A DNA stretch of 64,000 nucleotides from SZUA-442 sp963759175 (lineage in GTDB: Bacteria > Actinomycetota > Acidimicrobiia > Spongiisociales > UBA5794). Location: NCBI GenBank assembly GCA_963759175.1, contig CAVWXP010000019.1, forward strand, positions 62,001-126,000. Direction: 5' to 3'. Positions 37,041-44,197 of the stretch are shown one piece after another (position 1 is the first letter of the stretch; each line of letters begins with the position of its first letter). The notes below the pieces were generated by a model. That model did no database searches. It saw only the letters and a list, made by a program, of their open reading frames with translations, and was not told where the DNA came from. The position numbers and the translations under genes were made by a program.

Positions 37041-37662
37041 CGGCGATCACATCGCTGGCGACGCGGTCGTATCGACCGATGAAGAAGTGATCGGCCGTTT
37101 CATACCGTACGACCGATGCCTCGATGGCCGCTGCATACCCCGTGAGGGCGTCGATGTCGACGAACTGGTCCCGTGCACCGATGATGAACGTCCGGTCTGC
37201 GGGTTCGGTCACGAGCGCTGGCATGGGTAGCTGTGGTGAAAGGGGACTGTCCACCGGTGGGGCGATTCCCACATAGGCGATCGTCGATGCAGCCACCGTG
37301 TGCCACGCCAGCGCCGTCGCGGCGCCGAAGGACCATCCCGTGATGCCGATGACCGGCGTGCCGACGTCCTCCATCGCGGCGACCGCGGCAGCGACGTCGT
37401 TGAGCTCTGCAACGCCGTCCCCGTGGATGCCCGTGGAGTCGCCAACGCCCCGGAAATCGAACCGGAGCACATCGAATCCGGCGCTCGTCGCCGCGGCGGT
37501 GATCGCTTCGAGGAGTGGGTGGCGCATGGTGCCACCGTGCTCGGGATGTGGGTGGCAGACGACGATCGCACCGGATGCCCCTGGTCGAAGGTCGAGCAGT
37601 GCCCCGAGACGTTCTCCATCGACGGTCGGGATGGTGATGGCCCTTCGTGCGGTACCGGTCAC
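37027..37662 (-). CDS. Alpha/beta hydrolase
   Basis: A 211-residue serine hydrolase of the dienelactone hydrolase/KdsB-esterase-like small group (COG2945 type). It shows CHPHPEHGGTMRHP near 40-55, the nucleophile elbow GWSFGAAT (Ser near 115), an Asp in IIGARDQFVD and the catalytic His in TADHFFIG. Start is GTG at 37662, overlapping the TGA of an upstream 28-residue smORF (GTGA), which indicates translational coupling. A longer upstream extension exists but is not homologous to hydrolases. Substrate unknown. Confidence 0.82.
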   Translation of the reverse strand: MTGTARRAITIPTVDGERLGALLDLRPGASGAIVVCHPHPEHGGTMRHPLLEAITAAATSAGFDVLRFDFRGVGDSTGIHGDGVAELNDVAAAVAAMEDVGTPVIGITGWSFGAATALAWHTVAASTIAYVGIAPPVDSPLSPQLPMPALVTEPADRTFIIGARDQFVDIDALTGYAAAIEASVVRYETADHFFIGRYDRVASDVIAAIAP

Positions 37663-37745
37663 AACGTCGTGAACCACATCGCCGTCGCGGCGAGGATGAG
37701 GAGGCCGGTTGCCAGCGACGCGAGGATCAGATAACGGGTTTGCAC
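37659..37745 (-). CDS. 28-residue single-helix membrane smORF upstream of the hydrolase
   Basis: A GTG-started micro-gene encoding 28 residues, mostly a single hydrophobic helix (YLILASLATGLLILAATAMW). Support for it being real: TACGCT lies exactly 6 bases before the GTG, the leaderless pattern seen elsewhere in the window, and its TGA overlaps the GTG of the alpha/beta hydrolase. It could be a genuine small membrane protein, perhaps anchoring or regulating the hydrolase, or a coupling leader peptide. Too short for family assignment. Confidence 0.55.
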   Translation of the reverse strand: MQTRYLILASLATGLLILAATAMWFTTL

Positions 37746-37751
37746 CGTGCA

Positions 37752-37757
37752 AGCGTA
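37752..37757 (-). promoter_or_regulatory. Putative -10 box of the smORF-hydrolase unit
   Basis: TACGCT on the minus strand followed by exactly 6 bases and the GTG at 37745. There is no comparable box directly upstream of the hydrolase start itself. Confidence 0.5.
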
Positions 37758-37874
37758 TCGGTGGCGGGAATGAAGGCTGCGGGATGTCGGATTCGGGTGC
37801 GGGCTGGCTCGCGGAGTGCGTGAAATGTCGTGGCTAACCTTCACAGCGTCCATCGATCGGGAACAGGTAGCACC

Positions 37875-39248
37875 ATGTACGACATCGTCATCATCGGGGG
37901 AGGGCCCGGCGGATACGCCTCTGCCCTCTACGCCCACAACTTCGGGCTGAAGGTGGCGCTCGTCGAGAAGGACAGGGTCGGCGGAACCTGCCTGTTGCGC
38001 GGCTGCATACCCGCAAAGGCGTGGATCGAGAGCGGAGGGGTCTACGCCACGGTGCAAGGCGCCGAGGAGTTCGGCGTCATCACCTCCGAGCCCGAATTCT
38101 CGTGGCCGAAGGCGCTCATACGCAAGCAGAAGGTGGTCGAGGGCCTGGTGAAGGGCCTCTCTGGCACGCTCAAGGCTCGCGGCGTGGACATCATCGAGGG
38201 TCATGGACGGTTCACCGGTCCGGGGACCGTGGCCGTCGAGCAGGCCGACGGTGCCGTCATGGAACTCCAGGGACGCTCGATCATCCTGGCAAGCGGCTCC
38301 GCCCCAGCCACGATCCCCGGATACGAGATCGATGGAACACGCATCGTGACCAGCGACGAGGCACTGGACTGGGACGATCAGCCTGCGAGTGTGGCGATCA
38401 TCGGCGGAGGTGTCATCGGCAGTGAGTTCGCATCGTTCCTCGGTGAGGTCGGGACCAAGGTCCACCTCTTCGAAATGGAGGACCAGCTGGTACCGGGCAT
38501 GGAGCCCGAAGCGGCCAAGGTCCTCCAGCGCGCGTTCCGCAAACGCAAGATCGATGTGCACCTCGGTGTCGCCGTGGGATCACCTGCGGTCGGCGACGAC
38601 GGCGTCACGGTGCCCTTCGGGGAGGATGAGGTGCACGTCGAGACCGTGCTCATGGCCGTCGGGCGTCGCCCCGTGACCGACGACGCGGGCCTCGATGCCG
38701 TGGGCGTCACCACCGATCGCGGATACATCAGCGTCGATCCCGCGACCATGGAGACCACCACCCCGGGCGTGTACGCCGTCGGCGACATCGTCGCAGGTAC
38801 TCCCCAGCTCGCCCATGTGGCCTTCGCGGAGGCGATCGCCGCCGTCACCCACATCGCAACGGGCGAGGTCGCGGCCGTGGACTACAACGCGATCCCCATG
38901 GTCGTGTACAGCCATCCCGAGATCGGCTGGGTCGGCAGGACCGAAGCCGTGGCCCGAGCGGAGGGCATCGACGTCGAGGTCGCAGAGCATGCCATGCGCG
39001 GCGTGGGGCGCGCCATCATCCAGGGCACCATCGACGGCACCGTCAAGGTGGTCACCCAGGTCGACGGTCCCATCATCGGAGCGACGGTCGTCGGCCACGG
39101 TGCAGGCGAGATGGTCCACGAGCTCATGTACGCCGTGGGCTGGGAGGCGCTCCCTGCCGAGGCAGCGGCGTTCATCCATGCCCATCCCACGATCTCGGAG
39201 GCGATCGGTGAGACCCTGATGGCCTCGACCGGACGCCCCCTGCATTGA
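37875..39248 (+). CDS. lpdA: Dihydrolipoyl dehydrogenase (E3)
   Basis: A 457-residue FAD-disulfide oxidoreductase that reoxidises dihydrolipoyl groups on E2. The FAD motif is IIGGGPGGYASALYA, and the redox disulfide is Cys39/Cys44 in GGTCLLRGCIPAKAW. The NAD-binding motif is IIGGGVIGSEFASF near 175, and the C-terminal His-Glu dyad is in HAHPTISEA. Length is standard. It opens a cluster with E2 and LipB-LipA. The residue-45 change seen in the homologue at 56593-57960 is absent here, so this is the true E3. Confidence 0.96.
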   Translation: MYDIVIIGGGPGGYASALYAHNFGLKVALVEKDRVGGTCLLRGCIPAKAWIESGGVYATVQGAEEFGVITSEPEFSWPKALIRKQKVVEGLVKGLSGTLKARGVDIIEGHGRFTGPGTVAVEQADGAVMELQGRSIILASGSAPATIPGYEIDGTRIVTSDEALDWDDQPASVAIIGGGVIGSEFASFLGEVGTKVHLFEMEDQLVPGMEPEAAKVLQRAFRKRKIDVHLGVAVGSPAVGDDGVTVPFGEDEVHVETVLMAVGRRPVTDDAGLDAVGVTTDRGYISVDPATMETTTPGVYAVGDIVAGTPQLAHVAFAEAIAAVTHIATGEVAAVDYNAIPMVVYSHPEIGWVGRTEAVARAEGIDVEVAEHAMRGVGRAIIQGTIDGTVKVVTQVDGPIIGATVVGHGAGEMVHELMYAVGWEALPAEAAAFIHAHPTISEAIGETLMASTGRPLH

Positions 39249-39308
39249 ACGAACGGAACCACGGCGAGACCCCCAACGTCTCGATCGGTAGAAGGAGCTG
39301 AAGCGCTG

Positions 39309-40649
39309 ATGTCGGTAACGATTTCCATGCCCCAACTCGGTGAAACGGTCACCGAGGGCACGATCCTCGAGTGGGTGAAGCAGATCGGTGAGCATGTCGC
39401 CGAGGATGACATCCTCGTTGAGATCTCGACCGACAAGGTCGACACCGAGGTGCCCTCGCCCGCGTCAGGGATCCTGACGGAGATCCTCGTCCCTGCCGGC
39501 GAGACGGTCGCCGTCGGAACGGCCCTGGCGATCCTCAGCGACGTCGACAGCGAAGGCTCGGCCCCGGCTGCCTCACCTGCCCCACCCGACGAGGTCGAGG
39601 TCCTGGACGTCGCCGTCACCGAGGTGACATCGGCACCCACCGCCGTCGCCGCAACTGCTCCCTCCGCCGCCACTGCCCCACCTGCCGCTGCCGGTGGCGA
39701 TACGAGCCGTCGGTCGGTGCTGTCCCCGGTCGTGCGAAAGCTCGCCGCCGACAACGGAGTCGACCTGGCGATGGTGCCCGGCTCCGGCGATGGCGGTCGT
39801 ATCACCCGCAAGGACGTCGAGGCATTCATCGCTTCCGGGTCCCGGGGTGCGCCGACCCCCGCTGCTGCCGCCCCCGCCGCCGCACCGGCGACCTCCGCAC
39901 CGGCGGCGCCGGCACCCATGGCTCCCGCAGGGGCCGAGGTCCAGGAGATCCCCCGCCTACGCCAGCGCATCGCCGCCAACATGCGCAACGCCAAGGACAC
40001 CGCGGCCCATGTGTGGACGAGCGTCGAGGTCGACTTCGAGAACGTCGAGCGGGTGCGACAGGCCCACAGGGCGTCGTTCAAGGCATCCGAGGGGTACTCC
40101 CTGACGTATCTGCCCTTCATCGCACGGGCGACGATGGATGCCCTGAACGCCTATCCGGTGGTCAACTCGCGATTCGAGCTCGATGCCGGCACGTGGACGT
40201 TCAATCGAGGTGTCAATCTGGGCATCGCCGTGGACCTGAACCAGGAGGGCCTCGTCGTCGTGAACATCAACGGTGCCGACGGCCTCACCCTCAAGGGCCT
40301 GGCGCGATCGATCCGATCGATGGCGGTTGCGGCCCGAGACGGCAAGGTCGGTCCCGACGACCTCACGGGCTTCACGTTCTCGATCACGAATCCCGGTCCG
40401 TTCGGTTCATTCATGTCGGCGCCGATCATCCCCGTCCCCAACGCCGCGATCCTCTCGACCGACACTGTCACGAAGAAGCCGGTCGTCGTCGAGATGCCCG
40501 ATGGCTCCGACGCGATCGCGATCAGGCACATCGGGTACCTCGGGCTGAGCTGGGACCACCGGGTGTTCGACGGATCCACCGCCGTGTTGTTCCTCGATCG
40601 GATCAAGGAGAACCTCCAGTCCTGGGATTGGGAGCAAGAGCTGTCGTGA
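39309..40649 (+). CDS. 2-oxo acid dehydrogenase E2 component (dihydrolipoamide acyltransferase)
   Basis: A 446-residue E2. An N-terminal lipoyl domain carries Lys43 in EISTDKVDTEV. An Ala/Pro-rich linker follows (about 85-130), then an E3/E1-binding domain (SPVVRKLAADNGVDLAMVPG) and a second Ala-rich linker. The catalytic acyltransferase domain has LSWDHRVFDG near 415. There is one lipoyl domain. Whether it serves 2-oxoglutarate, pyruvate or branched-chain 2-oxoacids cannot be decided because no E1 gene is in the window. The stop overlaps the GTG of the LipB-LipA gene by four bases. Confidence 0.94.
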   Translation: MSVTISMPQLGETVTEGTILEWVKQIGEHVAEDDILVEISTDKVDTEVPSPASGILTEILVPAGETVAVGTALAILSDVDSEGSAPAASPAPPDEVEVLDVAVTEVTSAPTAVAATAPSAATAPPAAAGGDTSRRSVLSPVVRKLAADNGVDLAMVPGSGDGGRITRKDVEAFIASGSRGAPTPAAAAPAAAPATSAPAAPAPMAPAGAEVQEIPRLRQRIAANMRNAKDTAAHVWTSVEVDFENVERVRQAHRASFKASEGYSLTYLPFIARATMDALNAYPVVNSRFELDAGTWTFNRGVNLGIAVDLNQEGLVVVNINGADGLTLKGLARSIRSMAVAARDGKVGPDDLTGFTFSITNPGPFGSFMSAPIIPVPNAAILSTDTVTKKPVVVEMPDGSDAIAIRHIGYLGLSWDHRVFDGSTAVLFLDRIKENLQSWDWEQELS

Positions 40650-42304
40650 ACGGCGGCACCGATCCGACGCTGCGCGTTCGCTGGCTCGGGCGGGTCGAGT
40701 ACGACGAGGGATGGGATCTCCAACGCGCCGTCTGGGAGGGGAAGACCGTCGGTCGCACGCACGACGACTATGTCCTGCTCCTCGAGCACCCACACACCTA
40801 CACCGTCGGGCGCAATGGTGACGGATCGAACCTGACCATCCCACGGTCTCGCCTCGCCGACATGGGCGCCACGATCCATGACGTCGACCGTGGCGGCGAC
40901 ATCACGTACCACGGTCCCGGCCAGCTGGTCGGCTACCCGATCGTCGACGTCCCGCGACTCACCAGCGGATTCGACGCGGTCGGTCATGTCAGGCGGATCG
41001 AGCAGGTCGTCATCGACACGCTCGGGGCGTTCGGCATCGACGCGTGGACGGAGGAGGGCTACACCGGCGTGTGGACCCGAGATGGGAAGGTCGCCGCTGT
41101 CGGCGTCAGGGTGGCACGAGGCGTGTCCATGCACGGGTTCGCCATCAATGTCGACCCGGACATGGCGTACTTCGGCGCGATCGTCCCCTGTGGCATCGCT
41201 GACCGGCCGGTCACGTCCATGCGCTCATTGCTGGGGCGCCGGGTGTCGATCGAGGAGGTCGCGAACGCACTGGTACCCCGACTCGCAGCGCTGTCGGACC
41301 GCGACGACCTCGAATGGCAGTTCGGTGCCTTCGCTCGTGGTACCGGGGATCGATCGTTCGAGGTCGATCGATTGGTGGACGCCGGGGTCTTCAACCCCAC
41401 GTCGCGTGGCGAGGTCCCCGTCACCATCAGGGGCAGGTTGACCGGCGAGCCGGAGAAGCCATCGTGGATGAAGGTCAGGGTCGACTTCACCGACCCGAAA
41501 TTCAAGGAGCTCAAGCAACTCAACCGCGATCTCGCGCTCAACACGGTGTGCGAGGAGGCTGGTTGCCCCAACATCTACGAGTGCTGGTCGAGCGGTACGT
41601 CGACGCTGATGCTCTTGGGCGAGGTCTGCACCCGTGCGTGCTCGTTCTGCGATGTCGCCACCGGCAGACCGGGGGAGGTGGATTGGGACGAGCCGGCACG
41701 CGCCGCCGAGGCGATCGAGGCGATGGACCTCCGGCACGCTGTCCTCACCTCGGTCAACCGCGATGACCTACCCGATGGGGGAGCGGAGGTGTTCGCAAGG
41801 ACGATCACCGCCATTCGGGAACGGCTACCCGAGTGCGACGTCGAGGTCCTGATCCCTGACTTCAAGGGTGACCAAGGGGCGCTCGACACGGTCCTCGGCG
41901 CCAAGCCCGATGTGCTCAACCACAACACCGAAACCGTGCTGCGGCTCCAACGCGACATCAGGACGGCCGCCAACTACGCACGTTCACTCGCGCTCCTCGC
42001 TCGTGCGAAGTGGGGACTCCCCGGGGTCACGGTCAAGTCCGGACTCATCGTGGGCATGGGTGAGACCGACGCCGAGGTCTTCGGGGCGTTGGCAGACCTC
42101 AACGCCGTCGGTGTGGATGTCGTGACGATCGGCCAATACCTTCGTCCCACTGCCCGCCACCGGATCGTCGATCGCTACGTCGATCCCGCCATGTTCGACC
42201 GGTTCAAGGCTGTCGGCGAGGCCCACGGGATCTCCCATGTGGAGTCCGGACCCCTCGTGCGCAGCTCGTATCATGCCAAGGAATCCCTGGAGGCCGTCGG
42301 ATGA
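40646..42304 (+). CDS. lipBA: LipB-LipA fusion: octanoyltransferase joined to lipoyl synthase
   Basis: One 552-codon frame encodes both enzymes of de novo lipoylation. LipB (about 1-245) moves octanoate from acyl carrier protein to E2/H proteins: LLEHPHTYTVGRNGDG, GGDITYHGPGQLVGYP, catalytic Lys near 147 (GKVAAVGV) and Cys near 181 (IVPCGIAD). After a roughly 25-residue linker, LipA (about 270-552) inserts sulfur: auxiliary cluster CEEAGCPNIYEC near 302-313, radical-SAM CTRACSFC near 329-336, and the Ser ligand in RSSYHAKES. All catalytic residues are present in both halves. The GTG start overlaps the E2 stop. A caution: TTGA at about 41444, just before the LipA core, could be a TTG start overlapping a lipB stop if one base is miscalled. 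Confidence 0.8.
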   Translation: MNGGTDPTLRVRWLGRVEYDEGWDLQRAVWEGKTVGRTHDDYVLLLEHPHTYTVGRNGDGSNLTIPRSRLADMGATIHDVDRGGDITYHGPGQLVGYPIVDVPRLTSGFDAVGHVRRIEQVVIDTLGAFGIDAWTEEGYTGVWTRDGKVAAVGVRVARGVSMHGFAINVDPDMAYFGAIVPCGIADRPVTSMRSLLGRRVSIEEVANALVPRLAALSDRDDLEWQFGAFARGTGDRSFEVDRLVDAGVFNPTSRGEVPVTIRGRLTGEPEKPSWMKVRVDFTDPKFKELKQLNRDLALNTVCEEAGCPNIYECWSSGTSTLMLLGEVCTRACSFCDVATGRPGEVDWDEPARAAEAIEAMDLRHAVLTSVNRDDLPDGGAEVFARTITAIRERLPECDVEVLIPDFKGDQGALDTVLGAKPDVLNHNTETVLRLQRDIRTAANYARSLALLARAKWGLPGVTVKSGLIVGMGETDAEVFGALADLNAVGVDVVTIGQYLRPTARHRIVDRYVDPAMFDRFKAVGEAHGISHVESGPLVRSSYHAKESLEAVG

Positions 42305-43389
42305 GTGAGTACGTGGAACGGTTGGGCCGTGCGCTCGAGGCGATGGAGCTCGAACGTATCGATGCGCTCTGTCTGTCGGTCGGATCTGACCTTCCGTACC
42401 TGACCGGATACACGGCGATGCCGCTCGAGCGCCTGACCATGCTCGTGGTACTGCCCGAACATGAGCCCGTGCTGGTCGTGCCCGAGCTCGAGGCCCCACG
42501 CGTCGACACATCGGTGGGAGCGTTCTCCGTGAGGGCCTGGTCCGAGACCGAGGATCCCGTGCTCATCGTCGACGAGCTGCTCGGCGAGTCCCGGCGGGTG
42601 GCCATCGGCGACCAGACGTGGACCCGTTTCTCCCTGGCCCTCCAGAACATCGGGTGGAATCGGGCCTGGGTGCCCGCCAGCGATTTCATGACGTGCCTGC
42701 GCATCGTCAAGTCACCGTTCGAGATCGATGCCCTGAGAGCGGCAGCCCGAACGGTCGATGCCGTGGTCGACGCCATGGCGACGGTCCGATGGTCCGGTCG
42801 GACCGAACGGGATGTCGCCCGCGAGATCATCGACCGGACGCGCGCCGGTGGGCACGAATCCGTCGGGTTCGCCATCGTGGCGAGTGGCCCCAACGGTGCG
42901 TCGCCACACCACGAACCGACCGATCGGACGATCGAACATGGTGACGCCATCGTCGTGGACTTCGGCGGTCATCAGGACGGGTACGCATCCGACACGACCC
43001 GGATGTTCGTCGTGGGCGACCCGCCGGAGGGATTCGATGCGGCATACGCGGTGCTCCGTGCCGCACAAGAAGCTGCTGTCGATGCCGTCAAGCCGGGCGT
43101 ACCAGCCGAGTCCATCGACATCGTGGCGCGCACCATCATCGCCGACGCGGGATATGGCGAGTACTTCATCCATCGTGTCGGTCACGGCATCGGGCTCGAT
43201 GCCCACGAGGCGCCATACCTGGTCGAGGGCAACGAGCAGATGTTGAAGCCATCGATGGCCTTCTCCGTCGAACCCGGCATCTACCTGCCCGGTCGGTGGG
43301 GTATGCGTCTCGAGGACATCGTGGTGGTCACCGATGCCGGTGTCGAATCCCTGAACCTGTCTGACCACGCCTACCGGGTCGTGACATGA
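42301..43389 (+). CDS. M24-family aminopeptidase (Xaa-Pro peptidase-like)
   Basis: A 362-residue creatinase/prolidase-fold metallopeptidase. Metal ligands are visible: the two Asp in VDFGGHQDGYASDTT, His in HRVGHGIGLDAHE, and Glu in FSVEPGIYLPG and MRLEDIVVV. The N-terminal creatinase domain begins LGRALEAMELERIDALC. The ATG overlaps the LipB-LipA stop by four bases, so the gene is translationally coupled to the lipoate cluster, although no biochemical link is obvious. Confidence 0.93.
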   Translation: MSEYVERLGRALEAMELERIDALCLSVGSDLPYLTGYTAMPLERLTMLVVLPEHEPVLVVPELEAPRVDTSVGAFSVRAWSETEDPVLIVDELLGESRRVAIGDQTWTRFSLALQNIGWNRAWVPASDFMTCLRIVKSPFEIDALRAAARTVDAVVDAMATVRWSGRTERDVAREIIDRTRAGGHESVGFAIVASGPNGASPHHEPTDRTIEHGDAIVVDFGGHQDGYASDTTRMFVVGDPPEGFDAAYAVLRAAQEAAVDAVKPGVPAESIDIVARTIIADAGYGEYFIHRVGHGIGLDAHEAPYLVEGNEQMLKPSMAFSVEPGIYLPGRWGMRLEDIVVVTDAGVESLNLSDHAYRVVT

Positions 43390-43395
43390 CGATCT

Positions 43396-43447
43396 CGTTC
43401 TTGCGTAAACGGCATCCGCACGGGTGGACAGGATCTACGCAAGAACG
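43396..43447. promoter_or_regulatory. 12-base perfect inverted repeat between the M24 and MBL genes
   Basis: CGTTCTTGCGTA (43396-43407) and TACGCAAGAACG (43436-43447) are perfect complements around a 28-base loop, in the 76-base gap. The right arm merges into the ribosome site of the MBL gene (GGAGAGGA). It may be a transcription-factor operator, or an mRNA hairpin that ends the lipoate operon or hides the ribosome site. Confidence 0.4.
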
Positions 43448-43465
43448 GAGAGGACCGGTGCCTGC

Positions 43466-44095
43466 GTGGAGGTGACGATCACCAAACTCGTGCACGCATG
43501 CCTGCTCGTCGACGTCGATGGCAGACGTTTCCTCATCGATCCCGGTGGATTCACCTGGGATGATGAACGCTTCGATCCCTCCATGGTCGAAGGCGTCGAT
43601 CGCATCCTGATCACCCACGAGCACGCCGACCACGTGTCGTATGACTTCGTCCGGGCGGCGCTGGAGCGATCGAACGGGGCCGAGGTCGAGACGACCGACA
43701 ACCTGGTCGCGATTCTCTCCGATCAGGGGATCGAGGCTGTGGCCTCCGGGACGCCCCGGTTCGTCGCTCCCCACGAACGGATCCCCTTCGGCCCGGGACC
43801 ACCCAACACCGGATTCCACGTCGCCGGTGCCGTGTCCCATCCCGGTGACAGCCACAGTTTCAACGAGACGATGCCCATCCTCGCGATGCCGTTCGTCGCA
43901 CCCTGGGGATCCCTGACGCAGGGCGTGGATCGGGTGCGACTGGTGAAACCGCGCTTCGTCATCCCCGTCCACGACTGGTTCCTGAGCGACCCCGGGAAGG
44001 GCTTCATGTATCGCCTTGCCCACGCTGCGCTGGCCGCCGACGGTATCGAGCTCGTCGTCATCGACGACTTCTCGACGACGACGATCGGCATCTGA
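43466..44095 (+). CDS. MBL-fold hydrolase (UlaG-like, COG2220 type)
   Basis: A 209-residue metallo-beta-lactamase-fold protein. It shows the short N-terminus typical of the group (VTITKLVHACLLVDVDG), the metal motif ITHEHADHVS (HxHxDH) and a second His in SHPGDSH, then RFVIPVHDWF. The group includes L-ascorbate-6-phosphate lactonase relatives and many uncharacterised enzymes. Several GTG starts are possible; 43466 is chosen for the GGAGAGGA site 11 bases upstream, with GTG 43472 as alternative. Confidence 0.82.
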   Translation: MEVTITKLVHACLLVDVDGRRFLIDPGGFTWDDERFDPSMVEGVDRILITHEHADHVSYDFVRAALERSNGAEVETTDNLVAILSDQGIEAVASGTPRFVAPHERIPFGPGPPNTGFHVAGAVSHPGDSHSFNETMPILAMPFVAPWGSLTQGVDRVRLVKPRFVIPVHDWFLSDPGKGFMYRLAHAALAADGIELVVIDDFSTTTIGI

Positions 44096-44197
44096 GGACC
44101 CCTGTGTCGGTAATCCGTCCGTTGGCGTGGTCCGAGCCGAGTGGGGTCATCGTCCCACGAACCACGTCCCCGGTAGCCTGCGGTTCGAGGAGGTGCC

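Noticed and set aside
37830..37874. An upstream GTG that would extend lpdA by 15 residues
   Set aside because: The conserved N-terminus of E3 begins at MYDIVIIGGG; the extension has no homology and lacks a ribosome site.
43396..43447. Inverted repeat considered as an insertion-sequence end or attachment site
   Set aside because: Both arms lie within 52 bases and no transposase or integrase is nearby; an operator or hairpin is more likely.
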